A stretch of 64,000 nt of DNA from Nesterenkonia sandarakina (GTDB lineage Bacteria > Actinomycetota > Actinomycetes > Actinomycetales > Micrococcaceae), in the NCBI RefSeq assembly GCF_013410215.1, contig NZ_JACCFQ010000001.1, positions 1,426,001 to 1,490,000 of the forward strand. Reading direction: 5' to 3'. Both the position numbers and the translations under genes were made by a program. This document shows, in pieces, positions 25,351 through 33,379 of the stretch. Below the pieces are notes generated by a model that worked only from the letters and a program-made list of their open reading frames with translations, ran no database searches and was not told the DNA's origin. Numbering within the stretch: position 1 is the stretch's first letter; every line of letters begins with the position of its first letter.

Positions 25351-25510
25351 GCCAGCACCTGGGCCCCTGCCTGCGGATGAGCGTCGGGATCTGCTGTGAT
25401 GCACCCGGCATCCGCGCAGTGGAACAAATCCCCGCGGGCGCACGTTACGTCTGGCGGAATCTTGCAGTTTTGAAGAATCGGCCAGGAGCTGGCCGAGGGA
25501 CGGGATCGCT

Positions 25511-26167
25511 ATGACGCAGTCGCCACTGACCATCGGAGTGCTCGGCGCGGGCCGGGTGGGCACCGCCGTCGCACGTCAGGCCGTGCGTGCTGGTCACACC
25601 GTGCACATCGCCACGGCCAGGCCCGCGGCGGAGATCGCACTGCTCACCGAGGTGATCGTGCCTGGTGCCACCGCGGTGGATCGGGAGCAGCTGCGTGGGG
25701 CTGACATCATCGTGCTCGCGGTGCCGCTGCACAAGTACCGCAGCATCGACACCTCGGTGCTCAGCGGTCAGGTGGTCATCGACACCATGAACTACTGGGC
25801 CCCGGTGGATGGCTTCATCGACGAGTTCGAGACCGGCGCCAGCACCAGCGAGGTCATCGCCGAGTTCCTCGGTGATGCACGTGTGGTCAAGACGCTGAAC
25901 CACATCGGCTACGGCGATCTGGAGATCGACTCCTACCCCGCAGGGGATCCGCAGCGCCGGGCGCTCGCCGTCGCCGGAGACGACACCGCTGCCAAAGCCC
26001 TGGTCCAGGACTTCGTGGACTCCCTCGGCTACGACGCCGTGGACGCCGGGCCGCTGGCCGCCGGGAAGTCCTTCGAGAACGGGACCGAGATCTTCAACGG
26101 CCGGCACGACGCCGCGCGGATGCGGGACCTGCTCAGCGAATGCGGCCGGGTGCTCGCCCACGCCTGA
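25511..26167 (+). CDS. F420/NADP oxidoreductase-type protein (NADPH-dependent F420 reductase-like)
   Basis: A 218-residue NAD(P)-binding protein with N-terminal GVLGAGRVGTAVARQAV, then ADIIVLAVPLHKYRSI and VVIDTMNYWAPVDG, which fits the family of coenzyme F420-dependent NADP oxidoreductases and their relatives. The later block ARVVKTLNHIGYGDLE resembles the catalytic core of those enzymes. Whether the organism makes F420 is not visible, so substrate and cofactor pairing are open. ATG at 25511 has GGGACGGGA nearby. It ends in a hairpin shared with the convergent gene. Confidence 0.8.
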   Translation: MTQSPLTIGVLGAGRVGTAVARQAVRAGHTVHIATARPAAEIALLTEVIVPGATAVDREQLRGADIIVLAVPLHKYRSIDTSVLSGQVVIDTMNYWAPVDGFIDEFETGASTSEVIAEFLGDARVVKTLNHIGYGDLEIDSYPAGDPQRRALAVAGDDTAAKALVQDFVDSLGYDAVDAGPLAAGKSFENGTEIFNGRHDAARMRDLLSECGRVLAHA

Positions 26168-26186
26168 GCGGTGCCCCAGGTTCCCT

Positions 26187-26218
26187 CTGATCAGGCGCTC
26201 TTGCATCCGCCTGATCAG
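26187..26218. terminator. Bidirectional hairpin between convergent genes
   Basis: CTGATCAGGCG (26187-26197) pairs perfectly with CGCCTGATCAG (26208-26218) over a 10-nt loop. It sits between two genes that end at 26167 and 26225. Confidence 0.75.
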
Positions 26219-26224
26219 TCGGAG

Positions 26225-27136
26225 TCAGGGCTGGTCCTCAAGCTGGTCCAGCACCGCCAGCAGCTTCCCGCGCAGCACCTGGGACTCCTCGGCGAAGCCC
26301 TTCTGCGCCCGGGCGTAGGCGGCGCGGCCGGCCGGGGTCTCGATCGGCACCGGCTCGTAGCCCCAGTCGCTCAGGTCATAGGGCGAGGCGCGCATGTCGA
26401 GCCGACGGATCCTTGAGGCGAGGTCGAAGCACTCCAGCAGCAGGTCGCTGCTGACTGCGGGGATGAGCTTATAGGCCCATTTATAGAGGTCCATGTTCGC
26501 GTGCAGGCAGCCCGGCTGCTCCATCTGAGTCTGAGATTCCCGGGTCGGCTCCAAGGCGTTGAGCGGCCGTGCCGAGGGCGTGTAGAACCGGTAGGCATCG
26601 AAATGGGTGCACCGGATGTTCGCCGCCTCCACCACCTCGTCGGTGCCCGCGGCGCCGAGCCGCAGCGGAACCTGGTCGTGGCGCTGGCCGTGCTGAACCG
26701 ACTTGTACACCATGGCCCACTCATGCAGACCGAAGCAGCCAAGCTGTGCGGGAGCCGCCGCCGTCGTGCTCAACAGACGCCGGGCGAAGCCGATCATGGA
26801 CGCCCGGTCCTCACGGAAGCCCTCGACGTCGAGGGTCACCCCGGCAGCAGTGCGCCGGTAGTGCTTCCAGTCGGCCCGCTCAGAGTCCTGCGCGCCCTCC
26901 AGGAGGAACCCCACCCCGGGATGCCAGCGCGAGAGCTTGCCGGGGGAGTGCGAGTAGTAGGTGAAGAGGAAGTCCTCCACCGGGTGCTTCGCGCCGGCGT
27001 GACGCCGCGCCAGGAAGTCCTCGGTGAGCCGGTCCACCGCGATCTGATGCGCGGCGGCCCGTTCCCGGTGCTCCTGCTCAGGAAGCACGGTCAAACCACG
27101 TGTTGCCTCAACAGAAGCTGGTGTCTGGGTTACCAT
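26225..27136 (-). CDS. Protein of the actinobacterial '3-methyladenine DNA glycosylase' annotation group
   Basis: A 303-residue soluble protein, with no signal peptide or membrane segment. The sequence features HPVEDFLFTYYSHSPGKLSRWHPG, GCFGLHEWAMVYK and QPGCLHANMDLYKWAYKL recur in a family often labelled 3-methyladenine DNA glycosylase in actinobacterial genomes. I know of no HhH or Alk motif here, so the label is weak and the real function should be treated as unknown. The ATG at 27136 is preferred; an in-frame TTG at 27157 would add MVRVIYP. Alone, between two hairpins. Confidence 0.65.
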   Translation of the reverse strand: MVTQTPASVEATRGLTVLPEQEHRERAAAHQIAVDRLTEDFLARRHAGAKHPVEDFLFTYYSHSPGKLSRWHPGVGFLLEGAQDSERADWKHYRRTAAGVTLDVEGFREDRASMIGFARRLLSTTAAAPAQLGCFGLHEWAMVYKSVQHGQRHDQVPLRLGAAGTDEVVEAANIRCTHFDAYRFYTPSARPLNALEPTRESQTQMEQPGCLHANMDLYKWAYKLIPAVSSDLLLECFDLASRIRRLDMRASPYDLSDWGYEPVPIETPAGRAAYARAQKGFAEESQVLRGKLLAVLDQLEDQP

Positions 27137-27162
27137 CGGGTATATCACTCGTACCAAGTGCG

Positions 27163-27202
27163 CAGGCGGCAGGGAACCCGTAAAGGGTACACCTGCCGCC
27201 TG
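27163..27202. terminator. Hairpin after the GNAT gene
   Basis: CAGGCGGCAGG (27163-27173) pairs with CCTGCCGCCTG (27192-27202), with a partial inner stem ACCC/GGGT. It lies 15 bp beyond the end of the minus-strand acetyltransferase gene. Confidence 0.7.
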
Positions 27203-27216
27203 TGTGCTTGAGTCGC

Positions 27217-27804
27217 CTATTCCGCGCCAGCGTCAGGCCCCTCCAGCTCCCGGCGCATGATCCAGCGCGGCCGGTGACCGCTGTGCGCGGTGGTGGGCCC
27301 GGCGACGTGGAAGCCATGGGCCGCGAAGAGCTCCGTGGTGCCGACGTAGCCGCTGATCACGTCCACCCGATTGCCGTCCTGGAGCTCCATCGGATAGCCC
27401 TCGAGCACCGTCGCGCCATGCTCGGCGGCATGGGCCACGGCGCCGTCGAGCAGGTCATGCATCAGCCCGCGCTTGCGGAAGCCCGGGCGGACGACGAAGC
27501 AGACCACAGACCAGGGGTCCTGGTCATCCAGGAACGGGATGGTCCGGGAGTTCATCAGTCGGCGGTAGCTGCTGCGCGGGGCCACCGAGCACCAGCCGGC
27601 CGGGGTGTCATCGACGAAGGCGATCACTCCCGGGCCGGGCTCGGCGCGGCAGAGCTCTTCCATGAAGGCCGGCCGGTCCGGACCCGAGACCCGGGAGTCC
27701 CGGTAGGACATACACCAGCACCCCAGGCCGCCGGGCTTCTTCACCCCAACGACCTCGTAGAAGTCCTCGAAGCGCCCGACGGCGGGGCGGATGGTGGTGC
27801 CCAT
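27217..27804 (-). CDS. GNAT-family N-acetyltransferase
   Basis: A 195-residue acetyltransferase. The acetyl-CoA-binding motif is visible as CFVVRPGFRKRGLMHDLLDGAVAHA (Q/RxxGxG/A-like), followed by GYVGTTELFAAHGFHVAG. An unusual Cys/Trp-rich N-terminal segment, GGLGCWCMSYR, occurs in a subgroup of actinobacterial GNAT proteins. The substrate is unknown. The gene lies 7 bp downstream of lysC in the same direction, so it is probably transcribed with it. Confidence 0.88.
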   Translation of the reverse strand: MGTTIRPAVGRFEDFYEVVGVKKPGGLGCWCMSYRDSRVSGPDRPAFMEELCRAEPGPGVIAFVDDTPAGWCSVAPRSSYRRLMNSRTIPFLDDQDPWSVVCFVVRPGFRKRGLMHDLLDGAVAHAAEHGATVLEGYPMELQDGNRVDVISGYVGTTELFAAHGFHVAGPTTAHSGHRPRWIMRRELEGPDAGAE

Positions 27805-27811
27805 CGTGGTT

Positions 27812-29095
27812 CTATCGGCCGGTGCCGGCGTAGACCGTGGCCTCTTCGTCGGAGTCCAGGCCGAAGGCGGTGTGGATCGCGGCCACCGCGCGGTCCAGCA
27901 GCTCGACGTCGGTGATCACCGAGACGCGGATCTCCGAGGTCGAGATCAGGCCGATGTTGATCCCTGCGTCGCGCAGGGCGGTGAAGAACCGGGCCGAGAC
28001 GCCGGGGTGGTTGCGCATCCCGCCGCCGATCAGGGAGACCTTCCCGACCTGGGGCACGAAGTCCATGGACTCGAACCCAATGGTGTCCTTATGCGCGTTG
28101 AGCATCTCCTGGGCGCGTTCGCCGTCCTCACCGGGCAGGGTGAAGGAGATGTTGGTGGTCTTGGTCGCCATGGAGACGTCCTGGACGATCATGTCGATGT
28201 TGATCGCGCCTTCGGCGATGAGGTTGAAGATCTCAGCCGCCTTGCCGGGCACATCGGGGACACCGGTGATGGTGAGTTTGCCTTCGGATGCGTCATGAGA
28301 GACGCCGGAGATGATCGGCTGTTCCAAGGGTTCGCCTTCCTGAATCTTGACGGTGTCTTTCGGGTCGGGAATGACCCAGGTGCCTTCGAGCTGGCTGAAT
28401 GAGGAGCGGACGTGGAGCTTCACACCGAACCGGCGGGCGTACTCCACCGAGCGCAGGTGCAGCACCTTGGTGCCGGCGGCCGCCATCTCCAGCATCTCGT
28501 CGCTGGAGATCTCATCGATCTTCCGGGCGGTCTTGACCACCCGCGGGTCGGCGGTGAAGACCCCGTCCACGTCGGTGTAGATCTCACAGGCGTCGGCGTG
28601 CAGCGCTGCGGCCAGTGCGACCGCGGTGGTGTCTGAGCCGCCGCGGCCCATGGTGGTGATGTCCCGGGATTCCCGGCTCATGCCCTGGAACCCGGCGACG
28701 ATGCCGACATGGCCGGCGTCGAGGGATTCCTGAACGCGCAGCGGGGAGACCTCGATGATGCGGGCCTTGCCGTGGATGGCGTCGGTGATCATACCGGCCT
28801 GGGAGCCGGTGAAGGACTGCGCGGATTCGCCCAGCTCGTGGATGGCCATGGCCAGCAGCGCCATGGACATGCGCTCGCCGGAGGAGAGCAGGATGTCCAT
28901 CTCTCGGGACGGCGGCGCCGCGGTGATCTGGCCTGCGAGGTCGAGCAGGTCATCGGTGGTGTCACCCATGGCGGAGACCACCACCACGACCTGGTGACCG
29001 GCACGCTTGGTGTCGACGATCCGCCTCGCCACTCGTTTGATGCTCTCGGCGTCGGCAACGGATGATCCGCCGTATTTCTGAACGATCAGGCTCAT
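27812..29095 (-). CDS. lysC: Aspartate kinase
   Basis: Aspartokinase, first enzyme of the aspartate pathway to Lys, Thr and Met, 427 residues. The N-terminal kinase motif [41 protein letters not shown] and ACT domains in the last 160 residues ([30 protein letters not shown], then [23 protein letters not shown]) identify it. Feedback inhibition through the ACT domains is expected. ATG at 29095 is chosen, though AGGAG is about 13 bp upstream; an in-frame longer start has no site. In many actinobacteria asd follows lysC; here a GNAT gene follows. Confidence 0.96.
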   Translation of the reverse strand: MSLIVQKYGGSSVADAESIKRVARRIVDTKRAGHQVVVVVSAMGDTTDDLLDLAGQITAAPPSREMDILLSSGERMSMALLAMAIHELGESAQSFTGSQAGMITDAIHGKARIIEVSPLRVQESLDAGHVGIVAGFQGMSRESRDITTMGRGGSDTTAVALAAALHADACEIYTDVDGVFTADPRVVKTARKIDEISSDEMLEMAAAGTKVLHLRSVEYARRFGVKLHVRSSFSQLEGTWVIPDPKDTVKIQEGEPLEQPIISGVSHDASEGKLTITGVPDVPGKAAEIFNLIAEGAINIDMIVQDVSMATKTTNISFTLPGEDGERAQEMLNAHKDTIGFESMDFVPQVGKVSLIGGGMRNHPGVSARFFTALRDAGINIGLISTSEIRVSVITDVELLDRAVAAIHTAFGLDSDEEATVYAGTGR

Positions 29096-29155
29096 GACAG
29101 CTTGTCTCACTCCTGGTGTGTTGAACGGGGGAACTTGGGTCAAGTCTAAATCTGC

Positions 29156-29950
29156 TCAGGCGTCGCGGAGCACGGCGCTGAGGAACTGCCGGGTGCGCTC
29201 ATGGGTGGGGGCGGAGAAGATCTTCTCCGGTGCGCCCTCCTCCACCACACGGCCGCCGTCGAACATCATCACCTTGTGCGAGACGTCCCGGGCGAAGCTC
29301 ATCTCATGGGTCACGATCAGCATGGTGACGTTCGTGGTGTCTGCGACCTTGCGCAGGATGTTGAGCACGTCTCCGACGACCTCGGGGTCCAGCGCGGAGG
29401 TGACCTCATCCAGTAGCAGGATCTCCGGGTCCATGGCCAGCGCGCGGGCGATGGCGACGCGCTGCTGCTGCCCGCCGGAGAGGCTCATCGGGTGCTGATC
29501 GGCCTTGTCCGGCAGCCCGACCTGTTCCAGCAGGGAATGGGCCTTCGCGGTGGCCTCGGCCTTGGACTGGCCCAACACATGGACCGGGGCCTCGATGATG
29601 TTCTCCAGCACGGTCATGTTCGGGAACAGGTTGAACTGCTGGAAGACCATGCCGATCCTGGTGCGCAGCCGCTTCTGCTCCTTCGGGGAGACGGCGACGC
29701 GCTTGCCGTCCTTCTCACGGTGGGTGAGCGGCTCGCCGTCGACGAAGATGTAGCCGCCGGTGAGCTCCTCCAGGGTCATCACCAGGCGCAGGATGGTGGT
29801 CTTTCCCGAACCGGAGGGGCCGATCAGGGTCACCCGCTCGCCGCGCCGGACGGAGAAGTTCAGGTCTTTGAGCACGATGTTGTCCCCGAAGCGCTTCTCG
29901 ACATCGACGAACTCGATGACCGGAGTCTCGGCATCATTTGGCGTAGGCAA
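29156..29950 (-). CDS. ehuA: Ectoine/hydroxyectoine-type ABC transporter ATP-binding protein
   Basis: PAAT-family ATPase, 264 residues, with Walker [11 protein letters not shown]-loop VFQQFNLFPNMTV, signature [15 protein letters not shown], Walker B ILLLDEVTSALDPEVV and His switch VTHEM. It carries the extra segment GEPLTHREKDGKRVAVSPKEQK before the Q-loop that is frequent in EhuA-like proteins. Its 5' end overlaps ehuD by 17 bp. It is the last gene of ehuBCDA and powers uptake of compatible solutes if the binding protein assignment is right. Confidence 0.88.
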   Translation of the reverse strand: MPTPNDAETPVIEFVDVEKRFGDNIVLKDLNFSVRRGERVTLIGPSGSGKTTILRLVMTLEELTGGYIFVDGEPLTHREKDGKRVAVSPKEQKRLRTRIGMVFQQFNLFPNMTVLENIIEAPVHVLGQSKAEATAKAHSLLEQVGLPDKADQHPMSLSGGQQQRVAIARALAMDPEILLLDEVTSALDPEVVGDVLNILRKVADTTNVTMLIVTHEMSFARDVSHKVMMFDGGRVVEEGAPEKIFSAPTHERTRQFLSAVLRDA

Positions 29951-30632
29951 GGCGCTTCTCCAGACGGTTGATCAGCAGTGCAGTGGGATAGCTGGCGGCG
30001 AGGAAGATCAGGCCAGCGATGGTGATGGCCTCGGTGTAGCGGAAGGTCTGAGCCCCGATGGTCTGCGCGACGCGGACCATCTCGGCCACCGAGATCACGA
30101 ACAGGAACGGGGTGTCCTTGAACATGGAGATCGCGTAGTTGCCCAGCGAGGGAATGGTGGAGCGCAGCGCCTGAGGGATGATCACGCGCCGCCAGGTGCG
30201 ACCGGCGCTCATCGAGAGCGCCTTGGTCGCCTCCCACTGACCCGTGGGCACGGAATCGATCCCGGCCCGGTAGACCTCGGACATGTAGGTGGCGTAGTGG
30301 ATTCCGAAGACGATGAACCCGATGGTCAGCGGGTCCATCCAGGTGAAGCCGTAGTACAGCACCAACAGCTGGACCACCAGCGGGGTCATCCGGATGAAGT
30401 TCGCCACCCAGCGCACCACGAAGGCCAGCGGGCGGGGAAGCACTCGCAGCAGGATCGCGATCACCAGGCCGAGGACGGCGGCGATCGCGGTGCTGACCAC
30501 AGTGACCAGCAGGGTGACCTGGAGGAAGGCCGCGAGGATATCCGGGAAGATCTCGACGGCGAAGTCCCAGTCCCAGACGTTGCCGGTGGTCTCTGGGGCA
30601 GGTTCTGCGGTGAATGGAACGACGGGGATCAT
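29934..30632 (-). CDS. ehuD: Ectoine/hydroxyectoine-type ABC transporter permease EhuD
   Basis: Permease of 232 residues with five to six hydrophobic segments. EAA loop: ATKALSMSAGRTWRRVIIPQALRSTIPSL; preceded by RMTPLVVQLLVLYYG and the block FIVFGIHYATYMSEVYRAGIDSVPTGQ. This is the second permease of a heterodimeric PAAT importer. It overlaps ehuC by four bases (ATGA) and ehuA by 17 bases. Confidence 0.88.
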   Translation of the reverse strand: MIPVVPFTAEPAPETTGNVWDWDFAVEIFPDILAAFLQVTLLVTVVSTAIAAVLGLVIAILLRVLPRPLAFVVRWVANFIRMTPLVVQLLVLYYGFTWMDPLTIGFIVFGIHYATYMSEVYRAGIDSVPTGQWEATKALSMSAGRTWRRVIIPQALRSTIPSLGNYAISMFKDTPFLFVISVAEMVRVAQTIGAQTFRYTEAITIAGLIFLAASYPTALLINRLEKRLAYAK

Positions 30633-31387
30633 GAGGCACCCCCTGGCTGCCGAACGCCGGTGACGATCTTGGGTCTGGTGGAGAGGATCTCCCGGATGCT
30701 CGGGCCCTGCCCCAGCTTGTTCTTCGCGCGGGTCTCCAGAAGTCGCATTCCCTGGGTGAGCAGCAGCGCGAAGAGGAAATACCCGATCAGGCCCACGAAG
30801 GCGTAGGCGAACCAGGCGTCGGTGACCCGGCGCAGCTGATCCAGTTCAAAGTTGAAGTCGTTGAGCCCGACGACGTAGACCACTGCCGAGCCTTTGAGCA
30901 GGTGCACCAGCAGGTTGGCGAGGGAAGGGATCATCAGCGCCCAGGCCTGCGGGAAGATGATCCGACGGATCTTGTGCGGCCAGGACATGGACAGCGCCAC
31001 GGTGGCTTCCCACTGTCCCGAGGACACCGAGGTCAGCGAGGCGCGGACGGCCTCTGCGCCATAGGCTCCGTAGTTCATGCCCAATGCGACCACACCGACG
31101 GTGAAGGCGCTCTCCAGGGTCAGGCCGAAGAGGGGCAGCACGTAGTAGACCCAGAACAGCTGCACCAGCAGCGAGGTGCCGCGGAAGAACTCGATGATGA
31201 CCCGCGCCGGGCCTCGGAACCAGAGATTCGGGCTGCCTGCCATCAGGCCCAGGGTCACGGCGATGATGAAGGCAAGCACTGCTCCGAGCAGCGTGAGCTG
31301 CACGGTGAGCAGGAATCCGTCCCAGAGTCTGGGCCCGAAATTCTGAAGAATCTCGAGGTACTGCTGCTGTTGATCTAACCAGTCCAC
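30629..31387 (-). CDS. ehuC: Ectoine/hydroxyectoine-type ABC transporter permease EhuC
   Basis: Permease of 252 residues, with FFRGTSLLVQLFWVYYVLPLFG, YGAYGAEAVRASLTSVSSGQ and the EAA loop ATVALSMSWPHKIRRIIFPQAWALMIPSL. The block YVVGLNDFNFELDQLRRVT after the loop is typical of EhuC-type permeases. It is separated from ehuB by 111 bp that contain a strong hairpin and is coupled to ehuD. Confidence 0.88.
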   Translation of the reverse strand: MDWLDQQQQYLEILQNFGPRLWDGFLLTVQLTLLGAVLAFIIAVTLGLMAGSPNLWFRGPARVIIEFFRGTSLLVQLFWVYYVLPLFGLTLESAFTVGVVALGMNYGAYGAEAVRASLTSVSSGQWEATVALSMSWPHKIRRIIFPQAWALMIPSLANLLVHLLKGSAVVYVVGLNDFNFELDQLRRVTDAWFAYAFVGLIGYFLFALLLTQGMRLLETRAKNKLGQGPSIREILSTRPKIVTGVRQPGGAS

Positions 31388-31444
31388 GGTTGGGGGTCTT
31401 TCCTCTCTGCTGGAGGTCGCGCCACCGAAGTGGTCTCACCGAAG

Positions 31445-31477
31445 CGGTGGTCGGCCCTTGGGCAGGGCCGACCACCG
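31445..31477 (-). other. Intercistronic hairpin between ehuB and ehuC
   Basis: A 14-bp perfect stem (31445-31458 with 31464-31477; core GGTCGGCCCT/AGGGCCGACC) closed by a 5-nt loop. It lies between the binding-protein gene and the permease gene, where partial termination or 3'-end protection often raises binding-protein output. No T run. Confidence 0.65.
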
Positions 31478-31498
31478 GTGGATTCTGAGGTTCTCAGC

Positions 31499-32401
31499 TC
31501 AGTCTTCGATGTCCTGGAGCGACTCCAGGTCGCCCTCGCAGAGTGCCTCTGCGGTCAGGTCAGCCGGGGGAATCTCGGCCTCGGTGAAGCCGTATTCACC
31601 GATGATCTCCAGCAGCTCGCCACTTTCCTTCAGCTCCGCGAGGTGCTCGTTGTACTCCTCGAGCATCTCTGAGCCCTGCGGGAAGACCGTGGAGCCGGCG
31701 CCGTACTGCAGCGTGCCGTCCATGTCATGGACGAAGCCCTCGGTGACCTCGACGCCCTCGGTGTCGCCAGCCATGGCATTCAGCGAGATAGCGGTCAGGG
31801 CGAACACGTCGGCGCGCCCGCCGGTGACCATGTCCATGCCGTCGTCGGGTGACCCGACTCCCTCGGCGTCGATGCCAAGCTCGTCCACGTATGAGGCCTC
31901 GATGCCAGAGGACAACGTGGCGAGGGTGAGGTCCTCACCAGACTCCATGGCCTCGGCGACATCGTTGAGGTTCTCCACACCGTAGGGGTTGCCCTCTTCC
32001 ACCAGCAGAGCAGTGGTGTACATGATCTCGGGCTCTGCGAACGAGGCCTCTGAGCAGCGTTCTGGAGTGATGGACATGCCGGCGGAGACTGCATCGTAGC
32101 GCCCGGCCCCGAGCCCTGGGATGAGGCTGTCCCAATCGGGGACCAGCTCGGCCTCGACGGTGTAACCCATCTCGCCGAAGATCTCCTCGGCCAGCGCGAT
32201 GGTGGCGCCTTCCTGCTCGCCCTCCTCGGTCATATAGGAGTAGGGCTCTTCGCCGTTGATCGCCACGGTGATGACATCCTCGCCGCCACCGTCGGCCTCG
32301 CCGTTCGCGCCCTCGTCGCCGTCACCGCAGGCGGTCAGTGCCAGCAGTGCGGCGGCGCTCACGGCGCCTGCGCGGACTGCCATCGAAGTCTTCTTCATCA
32401 T
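31499..32401 (-). CDS. ehuB: Ectoine/hydroxyectoine-binding lipoprotein
   Basis: Family-3 solute-binding lipoprotein, 300 residues, signal peptide ending ALTAC with Cys25, then a Gly/Asp/Glu-rich linker. The EhuB-type motif SLIPGLGAGRYDAVSAGMSITPERC and the C-terminal YGFTEAEIPPADLTAEALCEGD closely follow known EhuB proteins, including the Cys after PER. ATG ATG at 32401/32398; GAGG lies 9 bp upstream of the first. It would bind ectoine or hydroxyectoine at the cell surface for osmoprotection; specificity is inferred from motif pattern. Confidence 0.88.
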   Translation of the reverse strand: MMKKTSMAVRAGAVSAAALLALTACGDGDEGANGEADGGGEDVITVAINGEEPYSYMTEEGEQEGATIALAEEIFGEMGYTVEAELVPDWDSLIPGLGAGRYDAVSAGMSITPERCSEASFAEPEIMYTTALLVEEGNPYGVENLNDVAEAMESGEDLTLATLSSGIEASYVDELGIDAEGVGSPDDGMDMVTGGRADVFALTAISLNAMAGDTEGVEVTEGFVHDMDGTLQYGAGSTVFPQGSEMLEEYNEHLAELKESGELLEIIGEYGFTEAEIPPADLTAEALCEGDLESLQDIED

Positions 32402-32734
32402 CAGTGCTTACCTCATCCTCTGGTGTGCGTCTGGTGCGAGTGAGCGGGACCCCGGACTCGAGAACAGCGCGGGTGTCGCCTGTCTCAACACGCTAGACCG
32501 AGAAATCAGATTTGGAAACTGATTTCTGTCGGATCGACAAGGTTGGGAGGCATTCGGAGGATCGTGGAATAGAAGAAAGAATTGTGGAGCGTGAACCGGG
32601 TGTCGCCGCTGCTTCCCCCGTGCCGCAAGGCCAGCGGCGCCTGGGAAAACGGATCGAAATACACGCCCATAGAAACCTGAGTATTACCTGATCACGCTTG
32701 CATAACTATCTGTGCAGAGGTCCCGGCGCAGGGT
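32402..32734. other. Gene-free spacer between recR and ehuB
   Basis: About 330 bp, more AT-rich than its surroundings. It holds the putative ehu promoter/operator (32490-32527) and, nearer recR, an 8-bp imperfect hairpin (CGCCGCTG/CAGCGGCG, 32604-32639) that might end recR transcripts. No gene is supported. Confidence 0.55.
32490..32527 (-). promoter_or_regulatory. Putative ehuB promoter with overlapping inverted-repeat operator
   Basis: AGAAATCAG (32501-32509) and CTGATTTCT (32519-32527) form a 9-bp inverted repeat with a 9-nt spacer. Read on the minus strand, TTTCCA within the spacer and TAGCGT, 17 bp apart, could be the -35 and -10. The repeat would cover the -35, as repressor sites often do. 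Confidence 0.45.
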
Positions 32735-33331
32735 TCAGGACATCACCGTACGGCCCTCGAAGGCCCGTCCCAGCGTGACATCGTCGGCGTACTCCAGGTC
32801 CCCTCCCACGGGGAGCCCCGAGGCAAGCCGCGTCAGCTTGATGCCGATGGAGCCGAGCATCCGGTAGAGATACGTGGCGGTGGCCTCGCCTTCGAGGTTC
32901 GGGTCGGTGGCCACGATGACCTCGGTGATGGTGTCGTCGGAGAGTCGGCTGAGCAGTTCGCGGATGTGCAGCTGATCAGGTCCCACGCCGGCGATCGGAT
33001 TGATGGAGCCGCCGAGCACGTGGTAGCGGCCGCGGAAGGAGCGGGTGCGTTCGATCGCCATCACGTCCTTGGACTCTTCCACCACGCAGAGCAGGCTGGG
33101 ATCACGTCGGCTGTCCTGACAGATCCGGCAGGTGTTCTCCTCAGAGACGTTGAAGCAGATCGCGCAGAACTTGACCTTCTCCTTGACCGTGGTGATCGCG
33201 TCGGCCAGGCGCTTCATATCCTCGCCGTCGGCCTCCAGGATGTGGAAGGCCACGCGCTGCGCCGATTTCGGACCGATGCCGGGGAGCCGCCCGAGTTCGT
33301 CGATCAGGTCTTGGACTGCGCCTTCATACAC
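32735..33331 (-). CDS. recR: Recombination mediator RecR
   Basis: RecFOR-pathway protein of 198 residues. Helix-hairpin-helix region [20 protein letters not shown] at the N-terminus, four-Cys zinc motif CAIC...CRIC (about residues 56-71), and the Toprim domain with [12 protein letters not shown] and [15 protein letters not shown] are intact. It lies 48 bp downstream of dnaX in the same direction, the conserved dnaX-recR arrangement; the small ybaB gene usually between them is missing here. Confidence 0.97.
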   Translation of the reverse strand: MYEGAVQDLIDELGRLPGIGPKSAQRVAFHILEADGEDMKRLADAITTVKEKVKFCAICFNVSEENTCRICQDSRRDPSLLCVVEESKDVMAIERTRSFRGRYHVLGGSINPIAGVGPDQLHIRELLSRLSDDTITEVIVATDPNLEGEATATYLYRMLGSIGIKLTRLASGLPVGGDLEYADDVTLGRAFEGRTVMS

Positions 33332-33379
33332 GGTGTGGACGAGCCTTCCTTCAGGGGTGGAGATCCAGTCTAGCGGGGC

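Noticed and set aside
32604-32639. Possible SRP RNA remnant near recR (contains CTGCTTCC)
   Set aside because: In actinobacteria ffs can lie near dnaX, but the conserved domain IV sequence and its GGAAG loop context are not present; only a short match.
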